Assembly: GCF_012641515.1 (NCBI RefSeq)
Contig: NZ_JABAHY010000002.1
Location: 232,840 to 296,839, forward strand
Source: Nesterenkonia sedimenti
Lineage (GTDB): Bacteria; Actinomycetota; Actinomycetes; Actinomycetales; Micrococcaceae
Length of the DNA stretch: 64,000 nucleotides
Direction: 5' to 3'
This document shows, one piece after another, positions 8,541 through 18,179 of the stretch. The notes beneath the pieces were generated by a model. It saw only the letters and a program-made list of their open reading frames with translations. It did no database searches and had not been told where the DNA came from. The first letter of the stretch is position 1, and each line of letters begins with the position of its first letter. A program made the translations under genes and the position numbers.

Positions 8541-8786
8541 ATGAGCCTGAACATAAAGAATCCTCGAGTTCATGCTTTAGCCCGGGAAGCCGCGCGTCGA
8601 GGTGGGACCACACAGACAGGTGCCATGGAACGGGCCCTTGAGCAGTACCTGGAATCCCTGCAGAATGATGCTGAACGGGCTGCCCGGGTCGATGCGTTGA
8701 TTGATGAGATGAGCGTGGCTATAGCCAAGGGCCCCGGGCCGCTGAGCACCGAGGACCTCTACGGCGAAGATGGGCTGCCAGTGTGA
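8541..8786 (+). CDS. vapB: VapB family antitoxin
   Basis: An 81-residue protein resembling the Rv0623-like VapB group. The short N-terminal strand MSLNIKNPRVHALAREAA is followed by a helix (TQTGAMERALEQYLESL), forming the DNA-binding dimer. The acidic C-terminus (LSTEDLYGEDGLPV) would wrap the toxin. The gene overlaps vapC by 4 nt (GTGA), the usual coupling in this family. A palindrome directly before the start is a likely autoregulation site. Confidence 0.88.
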   Translation: MSLNIKNPRVHALAREAARRGGTTQTGAMERALEQYLESLQNDAERAARVDALIDEMSVAIAKGPGPLSTEDLYGEDGLPV

Positions 8787-9175
8787 TTGTAGATACCTCG
8801 GCGATCATCGCAATCCTCAATAAGGAGCCCGAGGGCGCAAAATTCAGAGAAGCTATCCTGCAGTCGCCGTCGCCGAAGATGTCCGTCGCTACCTACGTCG
8901 AGTTAGGGATCGTGGTTGAGCGTCATGGCAACCCAGTACTCTCCAGGCAGCTTGACGAGTTGCTCGAACTCCTAGGTATTGGGCTGATTGAGGTCGATGC
9001 CGAACAGGCCCTAGTGGCTCGCGCCGCTTTCCGCGACTTCGGCAAGGGAATGGGGACCCGAGCGCAGCTGAACTACGGCGACACCTTCTCTTACGCACTT
9101 GCAAAGGTGCAAGGGGAGACTCTGCTCTTTAAAGGCACGGACTTCTCTCATACAGATATCCGCCCAGCTGTTTGA
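8783..9175 (+). CDS. vapC: VapC family PIN-domain toxin
   Basis: A 130-residue PIN-domain ribonuclease. The acidic residues expected for metal binding are present: VDTSAIIAIL at the N-terminus, YVELGIV (about residue 37) and LNYGDTFSYALAK (about residue 100). VapC toxins cleave tRNA or rRNA when free of VapB. Start GTG at 8783 overlaps the vapB stop. The pair looks intact. Confidence 0.92.
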   Translation: MIVDTSAIIAILNKEPEGAKFREAILQSPSPKMSVATYVELGIVVERHGNPVLSRQLDELLELLGIGLIEVDAEQALVARAAFRDFGKGMGTRAQLNYGDTFSYALAKVQGETLLFKGTDFSHTDIRPAV

Positions 9176-9179
9176 TGGC

Positions 9180-9728
9180 CTAATTTGGATCCGGCAGTTT
9201 GGTCAGAACCTTGGTGACTGTCCTCCAGGTGCGCGTGGTGATCTCCTTGCCGTAGTTGCGCTGCAACCAGGACATGTAGTCGGGGGTCTTGCCCCGAGTT
9301 TGGTCGACTACTGCCAGTAGGGCGCGGGCGGCGTCGTCGTACTTTAGAATCTGTACATGGGGCAGCGGCTCCGCGGGGAACTGCGTTCCTGAGTGGTCCT
9401 GGGGTTCCTTGAGGAAGGTGACTGTGAGGTAGCTGGTCTTGCCATGGGAGAGATCCCCGAAGGGTTGCTGCTCCACCAGCGCCTGAAGTTCCTGCCGGCT
9501 GCGCAGAATGGTGCCGCAGCCGATACCGGTCTGCTGCTGCAGAGCCTGCTGGATGCGGTTCTCTAACTCACGTGCCGGTTTCGCCGAGCTGGTGGTGAAG
9601 AGGACATTGCCGCTGGAGAGCAGCGTGCAAACCTCTTCGAATCCCAGGCCGGTGAAGGTTTCGCGGAGTTTGTCGTTACCCGGTTTGCCCGGTGAGATGC
9701 CGCGCAGCAGAGCACAATAAGAGGTCAC
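9180..9728 (-). CDS. DUF1697 family protein
   Basis: A 182-residue protein with the DUF1697 opening (YCALLRGISPGKPGNDKLRE) and the conserved LLSSGNVLF segment. It ends in TTRTWRTVTKVL, typical of the family. The function is unknown. It is convergent with vapC (4-bp gap) and divergent from the P-loop kinase gene (38-bp gap). Confidence 0.85.
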   Translation of the reverse strand: MTSYCALLRGISPGKPGNDKLRETFTGLGFEEVCTLLSSGNVLFTTSSAKPARELENRIQQALQQQTGIGCGTILRSRQELQALVEQQPFGDLSHGKTSYLTVTFLKEPQDHSGTQFPAEPLPHVQILKYDDAARALLAVVDQTRGKTPDYMSWLQRNYGKEITTRTWRTVTKVLTKLPDPN

Positions 9729-9753
9729 GGGTACAGGCTAAGCCTCCGGGACA

Positions 9754-9759
9754 TAGGAT
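9754..9759 (+). promoter_or_regulatory. Leaderless -10 box of the P-loop kinase gene
   Basis: TAGGAT ends 7 nt before the GTG at 9767. This decides the start over longer in-frame candidates upstream, which would also run into the divergent DUF1697 gene. Confidence 0.6.
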
Positions 9760-9766
9760 CGGAAGG

Positions 9767-10330
9767 GTGCGCAGCGCTGATGACCCGATCTCATGGAACC
9801 CACAACGAATTGCCGTAGCCGGGACCAGCGGTGCGGGAAAAACCACCCTGTGCACCCAGTTGGCTGAGCTCACCGGCTATCCGCAGGTGGAGATCGACAG
9901 TCTGCACTGGGGCCCGGACTGGACACCGCGGGAGAGTTTCATCGACGACGTCGACAAGTTTACCGCCCAGCAGCATTGGATCATTGAGCTGCAGTACCGA
10001 CAGGTGCGGCCCATGATCACCGAGCGCGCCGATACGCTGCTGTGGTTGGACTACTCCACCCCGGTGAAGATGCAGCGGCTGATCCGGCGCACTCTTCGCC
10101 GCAGGTTCGGCCGGCAGGAACTGTGGAACGGCAATACCGAGCCCCCACTGTGGACGATCTTCACCCGCAAAGAGCACATCATCCGGTGGGGCTGGGATAC
10201 CCGCAATGCGCTGAAGCCGGTGGTGCCGACCTTAGAGGAGCGGTTCGCCAACCTCACAGTGGTGCGCCTGTCCAGCCCCAAAGCCGCCCGAATGTGGCTT
10301 CAGGAACTGGCGGTTACTGCTCGCGGGTAG
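9767..10330 (+). CDS. P-loop NTPase, adenylate-kinase/FlaR-like
   Basis: A 187-residue protein. Walker A is [10 protein letters not shown] (about residue 17) in the context [14 protein letters not shown], followed by [12 protein letters not shown]. That aspartate-leucine-histidine-tryptophan segment is typical of small kinase-like proteins labelled adenylate kinase or topology-modulation (FlaR) proteins. The arginine-rich lid [10 protein letters not shown] fits phosphoryl transfer. The substrate is unknown. The GTG start follows a leaderless -10 box. Its end overlaps purL by 17 bp, convergent. Confidence 0.8.
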   Translation: MRSADDPISWNPQRIAVAGTSGAGKTTLCTQLAELTGYPQVEIDSLHWGPDWTPRESFIDDVDKFTAQQHWIIELQYRQVRPMITERADTLLWLDYSTPVKMQRLIRRTLRRRFGRQELWNGNTEPPLWTIFTRKEHIIRWGWDTRNALKPVVPTLEERFANLTVVRLSSPKAARMWLQELAVTARG

Positions 10331-12671
10331 CGATCTCAGCTTCGGTGATCGCGCCGAAGCGGCTGGGGATCACCGAGCTCCAGGCTTCCTTGAGCTCATC
10401 GAGGCTGATGCCGAAGCTGCCACCCTCGAAGGGGCCAGCAACCTCGATGCCGCCGGATTCGGCATCCACAACACCCAGGCGCAGGGCGGGGAAGCCCCGG
10501 GCGCTGGTCATATCGGTGAAACGCAGTTCCTCAGACCGTGGCAGGGCCACCAGGGCGCGGCCCTGGGACTCGCTGAACAGGGCGGTGAAGGGATCCACAC
10601 CATCGCGTTCGCACAGCTCATCCAGTGCAGTCCGGGAACCCACACCAAAGCGCAGGCTCATCTCGGCCAGAGCGGCAGCCAGGCCACCTTCGGAGAGGTC
10701 ATGGGCGGCGTCGATCATGCCGTCCCGGGAAGCGTTGATCAGGATCTCACCCAGGGTCTGCTCGACAGCGAGGTCCACCTGCGGGGGCTTTCCGCCGAGG
10801 TGCCCACGGCCGCGGGCGAACTCGGAGCCGTCGAGTTCATCACGGGTGACACCGAGCAGGTAGATCGCCTGACCATCAGCCCAACGCTGGAACCCAGAGG
10901 GGGTGCGACGTCCGACGTCGTCGAACTTACCCATCACGCCCACCACCGGGGTGGGGTGGATGGCCCGGCCAGCGGTCTGGTTGTACAGCGAGACATTGCC
11001 GCCGGTGACCGGGATCCCCAGCTCCTGGCAGCCATCGGCGAGACCGCGGACGGTCTCTGCGAACTGCCACATGATCTCGGGGTCCTCGGGGGAGCCGAAG
11101 TTCAGGCAGTCGGAGACAGCCATCGGTACAGCACCTGAGGTGGCCACGTTCCGGTAGGCCTCGGCCAGGGCCAGCTGGGCGCCGGTGTAGGGATCGAGGT
11201 AGGCGTAGCGGCCGTTGCAGTCAGTGGCCAGGCCGACACCGAGTCCGGTCTCCTCATCCACGCGGATGACACCGGCGTCGTCGGGCTGGCTCAAGGCGGT
11301 GTTGCCGCCGACGAACCGGTCGTACTGGTCGGTGATCCAGGAGACATCGGCCATATTCGGTGAGCTCATCAGCTCGACGACGGCCTCGCCCAGTTCCTCT
11401 GCGGTGGCGGGCAGGTTCTGACCGGCCTCCGAGGCGCTGAAGGTATCAGCCTGCACCTGGTCCTGCCATTGGGGGCGGTGGTAAGGGCGCTCGTAGACCG
11501 GGCCGTCATGGGCGACGGTGCGGGGGTCGACGTCGACGATGGTCTCGCCGTCCCATTCGATGATCAGCCGTCCGGTATCGGTGACCTCACCGAGCCAGGA
11601 GTACTCCACGCCCCATTTGCCCATTACAGCCTCGAAGGCCTCGGCGTTCTCCGGGGTGACCACGGCCATCATCCGCTCCTGGGACTCCGACATCAGGATC
11701 TCGCCGGGGGTCAGGGTGGGATCGCGCAGCAGTACATTGGTCAGTTCCACATGCATGCCGCCCTCACCATTGGAGGCCAGCTCACTGGTGGCGCAGCTGA
11801 TGCCGGCGGCACCGAGGTCCTGGATGCCCTCGACCAGTTCGTTGTGGAACAGCTCCAGGCAGCATTCGATGAGCACCTTCTCGCTGAAGGGGTCACCGAC
11901 CTGCACGGCCGGGCGCTTGGAAGGTTTGGAGTCGTCAAAGGATTCGGAGGCCAGCACCGAGGCGCCACCGATGCCGTCGCCACCGGTGCGTGCGCCGAAG
12001 AGCACGACCTTATTGCCCACACCGGAGGCATTGGCCAGCCGGAGGTCCTCATGCCGCATCACGCCCACGGCCAGGGCATTGACCAGGGGGTTCTGCTGGT
12101 AGACGGAGTCGAAGACGACCTCGCCGCCGATATTCGGAAGCCCTAAGGAGTTGCCGTAGCCGCCAATGCCGGAGACAACCCCGGGCAGCACGCGCTTGGT
12201 GTCGGGGTGGTCGATATCGCCGAAACGCAGGGGATCCATCACCGCAACTGGGCGGGCGCCCATGGAGATGATGTCGCGCACGATGCCGCCGATGCCGGTG
12301 GCTGCACCCTGGTAGGGCTCCACATAGGAGGGGTGGTTATGGGACTCGATTTTGAAGGTCACGGCCCAGCCCTCGCCGAGGTCGGTGACACCGGCGTTCT
12401 CGCCGATGCCGACCATGAGGTCCTTCTTCATCTCCTCGGTGACTTTCTCACCGAACTGGCGCAGGTGGACCTTGGAGGACTTATAGCTGCAGTGCTCGGA
12501 CCACATCACCGAGTACATGGCCAGCTCTGCGGCGGTGGGGCGTCGGCCCAGGATCTCAACGATCCGGTCGTACTCGTCTTCCTTCAGACCCAGCTCAGCC
12601 CAGGGCAGGTCGGTATCCGGTGTTGTGGCGGCGTTGGCCACAGTGTCGATGTTGAACGTCTGTTCGCTCAC
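10314..12671 (-). CDS. purL: Phosphoribosylformylglycinamidine synthase subunit PurL
   Basis: A 785-residue small-type PurL, the catalytic ATPase of the PurSQL complex in step 4 of purine synthesis. It converts FGAR plus ATP and glutamine-derived ammonia to FGAM. The signature [12 protein letters not shown] lies near residue 58, KIESHNHPS near 107, and GDPFSEK and [16 protein letters not shown] follow. It overlaps purQ by 4 nt and belongs to a purS-purQ-purL operon. Length matches family norms. Confidence 0.97.
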   Translation of the reverse strand: MSEQTFNIDTVANAATTPDTDLPWAELGLKEDEYDRIVEILGRRPTAAELAMYSVMWSEHCSYKSSKVHLRQFGEKVTEEMKKDLMVGIGENAGVTDLGEGWAVTFKIESHNHPSYVEPYQGAATGIGGIVRDIISMGARPVAVMDPLRFGDIDHPDTKRVLPGVVSGIGGYGNSLGLPNIGGEVVFDSVYQQNPLVNALAVGVMRHEDLRLANASGVGNKVVLFGARTGGDGIGGASVLASESFDDSKPSKRPAVQVGDPFSEKVLIECCLELFHNELVEGIQDLGAAGISCATSELASNGEGGMHVELTNVLLRDPTLTPGEILMSESQERMMAVVTPENAEAFEAVMGKWGVEYSWLGEVTDTGRLIIEWDGETIVDVDPRTVAHDGPVYERPYHRPQWQDQVQADTFSASEAGQNLPATAEELGEAVVELMSSPNMADVSWITDQYDRFVGGNTALSQPDDAGVIRVDEETGLGVGLATDCNGRYAYLDPYTGAQLALAEAYRNVATSGAVPMAVSDCLNFGSPEDPEIMWQFAETVRGLADGCQELGIPVTGGNVSLYNQTAGRAIHPTPVVGVMGKFDDVGRRTPSGFQRWADGQAIYLLGVTRDELDGSEFARGRGHLGGKPPQVDLAVEQTLGEILINASRDGMIDAAHDLSEGGLAAALAEMSLRFGVGSRTALDELCERDGVDPFTALFSESQGRALVALPRSEELRFTDMTSARGFPALRLGVVDAESGGIEVAGPFEGGSFGISLDELKEAWSSVIPSRFGAITEAEIATREQ

Positions 12672-13450
12672 TTATTGCCTCCTGCCAGGGACGAGACCAC
12701 GGAGGTGAAGATGGTCAGCCCGTCGGTGCCTTCGCGCATTCCGGTGGTGTCATCGGGGCCGTAGCCGGCTTCCACGGCATGTTCGGGGTGCGGCATCAGG
12801 CCCACCACATTGCCGCGTTCATTGGTGACACCAGCAATGTTGTTCCGGGAACCATTGGGGTTCTCGCCGATATAGCGGAAGACGACCCGGCCCTCGGCCT
12901 CGATCTGCTCCAGCTCTTCAGCGGAGACCACGTATTGGCCGTCCTGGTTCTTCATCGGAACGGCGATGAGCTCATCGGGAGTGAACTGGGAGGTCCAGGG
13001 GGTTGAGGTGTTCTCCACCCGCAGCACCTGGTCCTTGCAGATGAACTTCAGGTGGTCGTTTTTGATCATGGATCCCGGCAGCAGGTGGGCCTCGGTGAGG
13101 ACCTGGAAGCCATTGCAGATACCGAGCACCGGCAGAGGGGACGACGACGTCGCGCTCGCGCCTGCCTCTTTCACCACAGTTTCCATCACGGGGGCGAAGC
13201 GGGCGATGGCCCCAGCCCGCAGGTAGTCGCCATAGGAGAAGCCGCCGGGCAGAATCACGGCGTCGACACCGTGCAGGGACTGGTCAGCGTGCCAGAGGGG
13301 GACGGCAGTTCCGCCGCCGAGCCGGACTGCCCGGGCCGCATCGCGGTCATCCAGGGTGCCGGGGAAAGTGATCACGCCGATCCGGGCGCCGTCGAGAGGC
13401 CCGGAGGGTGAGACGTTGAAGTCGCCGATGAGGGGAGTCTCGCTGATCAT
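12668..13450 (-). CDS. purQ: Phosphoribosylformylglycinamidine synthase subunit PurQ
   Basis: The class I glutamine amidotransferase subunit, which supplies ammonia to PurL. The chain [18 protein letters not shown] is followed by [16 protein letters not shown], then the nucleophile segment [12 protein letters not shown] (Cys near residue 111) and PHPEHAVE with the catalytic His and Glu. At 260 residues it is about 25-35 longer than usual at the N-terminus. The ATG at 13450 lies 6 nt after the purS stop, though an internal start near the ARIGVI strand is possible. Confidence 0.95.
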   Translation of the reverse strand: MISETPLIGDFNVSPSGPLDGARIGVITFPGTLDDRDAARAVRLGGGTAVPLWHADQSLHGVDAVILPGGFSYGDYLRAGAIARFAPVMETVVKEAGASATSSSPLPVLGICNGFQVLTEAHLLPGSMIKNDHLKFICKDQVLRVENTSTPWTSQFTPDELIAVPMKNQDGQYVVSAEELEQIEAEGRVVFRYIGENPNGSRNNIAGVTNERGNVVGLMPHPEHAVEAGYGPDDTTGMREGTDGLTIFTSVVSSLAGGNK

Positions 13451-13456
13451 CGTTTC

Positions 13457-13711
13457 TTAGATGTCCTCTTTGACGCTGACGGAGACCACGTCTTCGATCA
13501 CCGGGTTGGAGAGCATCTCAGCGGCTGCTGTGCGGGCGGATTCGAGGACCTCATCGGTGACCTCGCCCTCCACTGTCAGCTCGAACCGTTTGCCTTGGCG
13601 CACTCCGGCGAAGGAAGTGAAACCGAGGTGGGGGAGTGCATTGGCGATGGCTTTGCCCTGCGGGTCGAGGATCTCGGGCTTGGGCATGACCTCGACGACG
13701 ATCGTAGGCAC
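13457..13711 (-). CDS. purS: Phosphoribosylformylglycinamidine synthase subunit PurS
   Basis: An 84-residue PurS, the small bridging subunit of the FGAM synthase complex (VEVMPKPEILDPQGKAIANAL). I choose the GTG at 13711 because AGGAGA lies 6 nt upstream and the product then has the usual length. An in-frame ATG at 13726 would add five residues and has no ribosome site. It is first in the purSQL operon. No riboswitch-like structure is obvious upstream; TAGACT is a possible -10 box. Confidence 0.92.
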   Translation of the reverse strand: MPTIVVEVMPKPEILDPQGKAIANALPHLGFTSFAGVRQGKRFELTVEGEVTDEVLESARTAAAEMLSNPVIEDVVSVSVKEDI

Positions 13712-13810
13712 AGAAGTCTCCTGCATGAACTAGGCGGCGCGAAACTGCTGAACCAGTCTACCGGGGATGAGACAGTTCACGACGCCGGTCGCACCTAATG
13801 GCTTATATGA

Positions 13811-14296
13811 CAGACTCAGCCCAAGGAATGGGGTCTCTATCTGAGGTTTCTAGCGGTAGTGCTGGTCATTGCTCTTACACCCGGAGCCGACACAGCGGTG
13901 GTGCTGAAGAACGTGGTTACCGGCGGGCGGCGCGGAGGTCTTGCCTCTGCCTCAGGAGTATTTTCTGCCTCCGCACTGCAGGCGGTGCTGGTCCGGCGGG
14001 GCTTTGCCCAAGGGTTCATCACCAATGCGACGAGTCCGCAGATTCTATTGTTCTATCTGGCGCTGCTGCCCCAGTTCGTCTCTGCGGATACAGGGATGGG
14101 GTATTTGCTGCTGTGGGCCATGACCCTGCCTGTGATCGGAACAGCGCTATTGCTCATCGTAGTTCTGCTGATGGGTAGGGTGTCCCGTTGGTTGGAGAGG
14201 CGTAGCGTACGCCGGAGCCTCGATGCTCTGACGGGACCTATCCTCGGTGGCTTGGGGATTCGAGTAGCGGCTGACGCCGTCCAAGAGGCTGCGTAG
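13811..14296 (+). pseudogene. LysE/RhtB family exporter remnant
   Basis: The open frame encodes recognisable LysE-family blocks: VIALTPGADTAVVLKNV near the N-terminus and GFAQGFITNATSPQILLFYLALLPQF in the second half. They are joined after only about 20 residues (VFSASALQAVLVRR) where intact members have about 80. About 60 central residues are therefore lost. There is also no in-frame ATG ahead of the first helix, and a TGA (13808-13810) closes the frame upstream. A nearby ATG at 13828 is out of frame by one. Intact relatives are near 210 residues; this has at most 161 codons. Confidence 0.75.
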
Positions 14297-14609
14297 TTCC
14301 AAGATAGTTGTGAACGCGGCAACTGTTCGGAAGATTCGAACTGTTCGAGACGAAGGTGGCCGGTCAGGTGCGAGGTGCCTCTCGACAACCTGGATGCCAT
14401 TATTGACTGAAACCCACTCCTCTCCTCCCGCTCGGCAGTCTCGATGTAGTCGGCCAGGATGTTCTCGAAATTAGTAACAAGGTGCAATCACCTTTGTGTC
14501 TCTGGGTGGTGTTGGGCACAGTCAGCCCCCGGCGGGAAGAGAGTGGGTGTATTCGCTGTTGGAGTACGTGGTTGTTCAAATTTGAAGCACTCCGTGGAGG
14601 GGAGGGTCC
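14297..14609. other. 313-bp spacer without a recognisable gene
   Basis: I see no family match on either strand. It holds a 9-bp direct repeat AACTGTTCG at 14321-14329 and 14339-14347. A reverse-strand frame crosses it but runs antisense into the LysE remnant and has no supported start. The last 15 bases hold the ribosome site (GGAGGGGAGG) of the next gene. The composition looks like decayed coding DNA. Confidence 0.5.
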
Positions 14610-15263
14610 ATGACTCAGCAGCTGAACATCGGCATTCTCGGGGCCGGGCGGGTAGGTACCGCCGTGGGCCGTCAGGCCGTGCGCGCAGGCCACACTGTGC
14701 GGATCGCCACCGGTAAACCGGCGGAGGACATCAAACTGCTCACCGAGGTCATCGTGCCCGGGGCACAGGCAGTAAACAAGGAAGACCTGCGCGGCTCCGA
14801 CATCATCGTCCTCGCGGTGCCGCTGCATAAATACCGCAGCATCGACACCTCCGTGCTGCAGGGCCACCCCGTGATCGACACGATGAATTACTGGGCTCCG
14901 GTAGATGGAGTCATGGAGGAGTTTGAAACCGGGAGCTCAACCTCTGAGGTCATCAATGAGTTCCTCGGTGACGTCGAGCTGGTCAAGACGCTGAACCACA
15001 TCGGATACGGCGACCTCGAAGTCGATTCCCACCCCGCCGGCGACCCCCAGCGCCGTGCACTGGCGGTGGCCTCCGATCATGAGGATGCCAAACAGCTGGT
15101 GGCCGCATTTGTGGACACCCTGGGCTATGACGCAGTGGATGCCGGGCCGCTGGCTGCCGGAAAGACCTTCGAGAACGGCACCGAAATCTTCAACGGCCGG
15201 CACAGTGCCGAGCAGATGCGCGCCCTGCTGGATCAGTGCCAGAACGTGCTGGCTGAGGTCTGA
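14610..15263 (+). CDS. NADPH-dependent F420-reductase-like NAD(P)-binding protein
   Basis: A 217-residue protein with a Rossmann start LNIGILGAGRVGTAVGRQAV and the layout of the F420H2:NADP oxidoreductase / pyrroline-5-carboxylate-reductase-like NAD-binding family (IIVLAVPLHKYRSID, then VIDTMNYWAPVDG and KTLNHIGYGDLE). The family includes true F420 reductases and many uncharacterised dehydrogenases, so cofactor and substrate remain open. A strong purine-rich ribosome site precedes the ATG. It converges on the decayed lipoprotein gene after a single base. Confidence 0.75.
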   Translation: MTQQLNIGILGAGRVGTAVGRQAVRAGHTVRIATGKPAEDIKLLTEVIVPGAQAVNKEDLRGSDIIVLAVPLHKYRSIDTSVLQGHPVIDTMNYWAPVDGVMEEFETGSSTSEVINEFLGDVELVKTLNHIGYGDLEVDSHPAGDPQRRALAVASDHEDAKQLVAAFVDTLGYDAVDAGPLAAGKTFENGTEIFNGRHSAEQMRALLDQCQNVLAEV

Positions 15264-15264
15264 C

Positions 15265-15682
15265 TCACTCGGCGTCGATCTCCTCAGGCGGATAAAGCGT
15301 GGGGCTGTCCTCGTTTGAGCTCTGCGCCCGGTCATCGAGGAAGGCCATCACGACCTGAGGTGAGCCGGAGAGACCCATGGTGAACTCCGTGACCTCGATC
15401 TCCTTGGGGCGCTCGATGGTGCCGGCATAGACCGCGCCTTCGAACTGATCAACCCCCGCGGGGGCCTCATGCTCCTGCCATTGCTCGAGTTCCCCAGGAT
15501 TCGTGTATAGATCTCCGCCTGGTCACGCAGGGTGATGCGCACACTGCCGTCATCCTCGTTGCACTTTCCGAGCGCTCCTCAATCTCTAGGGCGTCGCTGG
15601 GTTCATTGCAGGCAGTGGTTGCCATTAAGAGGCCAGTGCCGGCTATTGCGGTGGCAGCAGTCGGCAGCTTCGGGCGGTTCAC
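15265..15682 (-). pseudogene. Lipoprotein gene broken by two frameshifts
   Basis: Frame 1 starts with a clear lipoprotein signal (GTG start, MNRPKLPTAATAIAGTGLLM, then ATTAC-NEPSD) and runs to about 15565 (ERS). The sense then continues in a second frame as GKCNEDDGSVRITLRDQAEIY to about 15493. It moves to the third frame as ELEQWQEHEAPAGVDQFEGA through EFTMGLSGSPQVVMAFLDD and ends with IDAE and TGA at 15265. Two single-base changes would restore about 139 codons. The start overlaps the stop of the upstream gene (GTGA), so it was once translationally coupled. The original function is unknown. Confidence 0.75.
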
Positions 15683-16587
15683 AGTGATTGACCCTCCAGA
15701 TTCTCAACGACACTCAAAATTCGGGAGCGCAGCGCCTGTGCCTCCTCGGAGAAGGCCTTCTGCCTCCGGGTGTATTCAGCGCGACCTGCTGGTTCCTCGA
15801 TGCGCACCGGCTCATAGCCCCAGTCCTGCAGGTCATAGGGAGAGGCGCGCATATCCAGCTCACGGATTCGCCAGGCTAAGTCGAAACAGTCCAGCAGAAG
15901 ATCACTGCTGACGGCGGGGATGAGCTTATAGGCCCATTTATAAAGGTCCATATTCGCGTGCAGACAGCCCGGCTGCTCCATCTGAATCTGGGTTTCCCTG
16001 CTGGGCTGCAGGGTATTCAACGGTTTGGCCGAAGGGGTGTAAAAGCGGAAGGCATCAAAGTGGGTGCAGCGGATATTCAGTGACTCCACCACCTCATCGG
16101 TACCCTCGGCGCCGAGCCGAAGGGAGACCTGGTCATGACGCTGACCGTGCTGAGCAGACCGGTAGACCATGGCCCACTCATGCAGGCCGAAACAGCCCAG
16201 TTGGGCAGGCCGTGCCGCGGTCTGACTGAGCAGCCTTTGGGCGAAGTCGATGATGGAGGCCCGCTCGGTGCAGAAGGCGGCGACGTCGACAGTGGCACCG
16301 CCGCTATCGGTGCCATCCGGAACTGTAGCGTAGAACTTCCAGCTGGCCTGCTCACCGGTGCCGGCGCCCTCCAATATCTGGCCCGCACCGGGATGCCAGC
16401 GCGCGAGCTGGCCGGGTTTGAAGGAGTAGTAGGTGAAGAGGAAATCCTCCACCGGATGTTTCTTGCCGGCATGGCGGCGGGCCAGGAAGTCTTCGGTGTA
16501 GCGCTGGACCTTCTGATGGTGGGCAGCGGCGCGCTCACGGTGCTCCTCGGTGGGGATAACCGTCGCGGTGGGGGAGAGGGCAGGCAC
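15679..16587 (-). CDS. Conserved actinobacterial protein, labelled 3-methyladenine DNA glycosylase-like in relatives
   Basis: A 302-residue cytosolic protein rich in aromatic and histidine residues. Motifs are HPVEDFLFTYYSFKPGQLARWHPG near residue 45, CFGLHEWAMVYR near 130, CTHFDAFRFYTPSAKPLN near 175 and QPGCLHANMDLYKWAYKL near 210. The order of blocks matches a conserved actinobacterial family that databases often call 3-methyladenine DNA glycosylase. I see no helix-hairpin-helix glycosylase motif, so I treat that name as unproven. The GTG start has GGGAGG 7 nt upstream. Upstream is the lysC terminator. Confidence 0.6.
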   Translation of the reverse strand: MPALSPTATVIPTEEHRERAAAHHQKVQRYTEDFLARRHAGKKHPVEDFLFTYYSFKPGQLARWHPGAGQILEGAGTGEQASWKFYATVPDGTDSGGATVDVAAFCTERASIIDFAQRLLSQTAARPAQLGCFGLHEWAMVYRSAQHGQRHDQVSLRLGAEGTDEVVESLNIRCTHFDAFRFYTPSAKPLNTLQPSRETQIQMEQPGCLHANMDLYKWAYKLIPAVSSDLLLDCFDLAWRIRELDMRASPYDLQDWGYEPVRIEEPAGRAEYTRRQKAFSEEAQALRSRILSVVENLEGQSL

Positions 16588-16723
16588 AGTGTTCCTCCCT
16601 ACCAGAGAGTCAAAGGACCCAGCAAAGTTTTCAGCGTTCTTCCAGATTCGACACGGAAACCTGCAGAGGGCTGGACTGGGCCTGGAGAATCGCTACACTG
16701 GGAATCGTATCTCGCACCTGAAA

Positions 16724-16768
16724 CTTGTGGGCGACAGGATCCCGAACGGGAAACCTGTCGCCCACAAG
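16724..16768 (-). terminator. Strong hairpin downstream of lysC
   Basis: A perfect 15-bp inverted repeat (CTTGTGGGCGACAGG at 16724-16738 and its complement at 16754-16768) lies 17 bp after the lysC stop. It is very stable, but no clear T-run follows. It should end the lysC transcript and separates lysC from the 302-residue protein gene. Confidence 0.75.
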
Positions 16769-16784
16769 CCGTTAACGTGCGGTT

Positions 16785-18068
16785 TTACCGGCCGGTGCCG
16801 GCGTAGACCTTGGCCTCCTCATCGGAGTCCAGGTCGAAAGCGGTGTGGATGGCCTGTACGGCCTTATCCATATCCTCGATATCGGTGATCACCGAGACGC
16901 GGATCTCCGAGGTGGAGATCAGCATGATGTTGATACCGGCATCGGAGAGCGCGGAGAAGAACCGGGCCGAGACTCCGGGGTGGTTACGCATACCGCCGCC
17001 GACCAGGGAGACCTTGGCCACCTGCTCGGCGAAGTCCAGGTTGTCGAAACCGATCTCTTCCTTCCGCTCCAACAGCAGGCGCTGAGCCTTATCCCCATCG
17101 GAGCCAGAGAGGGTGAAGCTGATATTGGTCTTGCCGGTGGCCACCGAGATGTCCTGGACGATCATGTCGATGTTGATCCCGGCCTCAGCGATCGGGTTGA
17201 AGACCGCGGCGGCCTTCCCGGGGGCGTCCGGGACGCCGGTGATGGTGAGCTTGCCTTCAGAGGCGTCGTGGGCGACGCCGGAGATGATGGGCTGTTCCAA
17301 GGGATCGCCTTCCTTGATGGGGACTTGATCGGTCTCTTCGGGGATAACCCAGGTGCCTTCTTTATCGGTGAAGCTGGAGCGAACATGCAGCTTCACGCCG
17401 AACCGCCGGGCGTATTCCACACTGCGCAGGTGCAGCACCTTGGTGCCGGCCGCTGCCATCTCCAACATGTCCTCACTGGAGATGGTGTCGATCTTCTGCG
17501 CATTCTTCACCACACGCGGATCGGCGGTGAAGACCCCGTCCACATCGGTGTAGATCTCGCAGACATCGGCATTCAGCGCAGCCGCCAGGGCCACGGCGGT
17601 GGTGTCGGAGCCGCCACGGCCCATAGTGGTGATGTCTTTGGATTCCCGGCTCATGCCCTGGAACCCGGCCACAATACTGATGTGTCCGTCGTCGAGGGCT
17701 TCCTGCACCCGTTTGGGGGAGACCTCGATAATTCGGGCCTTGCCGTGGATGGCGTCAGTGATCATCCCGGCCTGGGAACCGGTGAAGGACTGGGCAGTCT
17801 CACCGTGTTCATGGATGGCCATCGCCAACAGGGCCATGGACATGCGCTCGCCGGAGGAGAGGAGAATATCCATCTCCCGCAGAGGCGGGTTCTCCGTGAT
17901 GTCATCGGCGAGGTCTAGGAGATCATCGGTGGTATCACCCATCGCAGAGACCACAACCACAACCTGGTTGCCGGCCTTCTTCGTCTCGACGATCCGCCGA
18001 GCCACACGTTTGATGGATTCGGCGTCCTGAACCGAGGATCCGCCGTACTTCTGGACAATAAGGCTCAT
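16785..18068 (-). CDS. lysC: Aspartate kinase
   Basis: A 427-residue aspartokinase, which phosphorylates aspartate at the entry to lysine, threonine, methionine and diaminopimelate synthesis, and to ectoine in producers. The N-terminal kinase core has KYGGSSVQD (residues 8-16), [14 protein letters not shown] and [18 protein letters not shown] (about 150). The C-terminal region from about 265 holds tandem ACT domains ([32 protein letters not shown]) for feedback control by lysine and threonine. The length fits the alpha subunit, and an internal start for a beta subunit is usual in the family. Most actinobacteria have asd directly downstream; here it is absent. Confidence 0.96.
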   Translation of the reverse strand: MSLIVQKYGGSSVQDAESIKRVARRIVETKKAGNQVVVVVSAMGDTTDDLLDLADDITENPPLREMDILLSSGERMSMALLAMAIHEHGETAQSFTGSQAGMITDAIHGKARIIEVSPKRVQEALDDGHISIVAGFQGMSRESKDITTMGRGGSDTTAVALAAALNADVCEIYTDVDGVFTADPRVVKNAQKIDTISSEDMLEMAAAGTKVLHLRSVEYARRFGVKLHVRSSFTDKEGTWVIPEETDQVPIKEGDPLEQPIISGVAHDASEGKLTITGVPDAPGKAAAVFNPIAEAGINIDMIVQDISVATGKTNISFTLSGSDGDKAQRLLLERKEEIGFDNLDFAEQVAKVSLVGGGMRNHPGVSARFFSALSDAGINIMLISTSEIRVSVITDIEDMDKAVQAIHTAFDLDSDEEAKVYAGTGR

Positions 18069-18154
18069 AGGGGTATCTGCTCACTCCCGGTGAGAGGTTG
18101 GGGATATTGGTATCAGTCTATTAGGTGTGGGGGATTCAGCCGCGGGGTACCATC

Positions 18155-18173
18155 CTCAGTCTCAGACTGTGAG
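18155..18173. promoter_or_regulatory. Near-palindrome between lysC and the ehu operon
   Basis: CAGTCT-C-AGACTG (18157-18169) is a perfect palindrome, extended to CTCAGTCT...GTGAG with one bulge. It lies 7 bp past the ehuA stop and about 90 bp upstream of lysC. It may be a weak terminator for the ehu operon or an operator for lysC. TAGACT nearby is a possible lysC -10 box. Confidence 0.35.
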
Positions 18174-18179
18174 CTGCAC

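Noticed and set aside
13712..13810. Possible purine riboswitch ahead of purSQL
   Set aside because: The short leader shows no purine-aptamer core (no conserved three-stem junction), only a possible -10 box.
14053..14487. A 144-codon reverse-strand frame across the LysE remnant
   Set aside because: Antisense to the recognisable LysE blocks for most of its length, with no ribosome site and no family resemblance.
15679..16587. Accepting the protein as a DNA glycosylase
   Set aside because: The family label is common in databases, but I see no helix-hairpin-helix or catalytic pattern of alkyladenine glycosylases, so the function is left open.
18069..18179. Possible lysine riboswitch ahead of lysC
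   Set aside because: The space is only 111 bp and holds a short palindrome, too small and lacking the multi-helix lysine aptamer.
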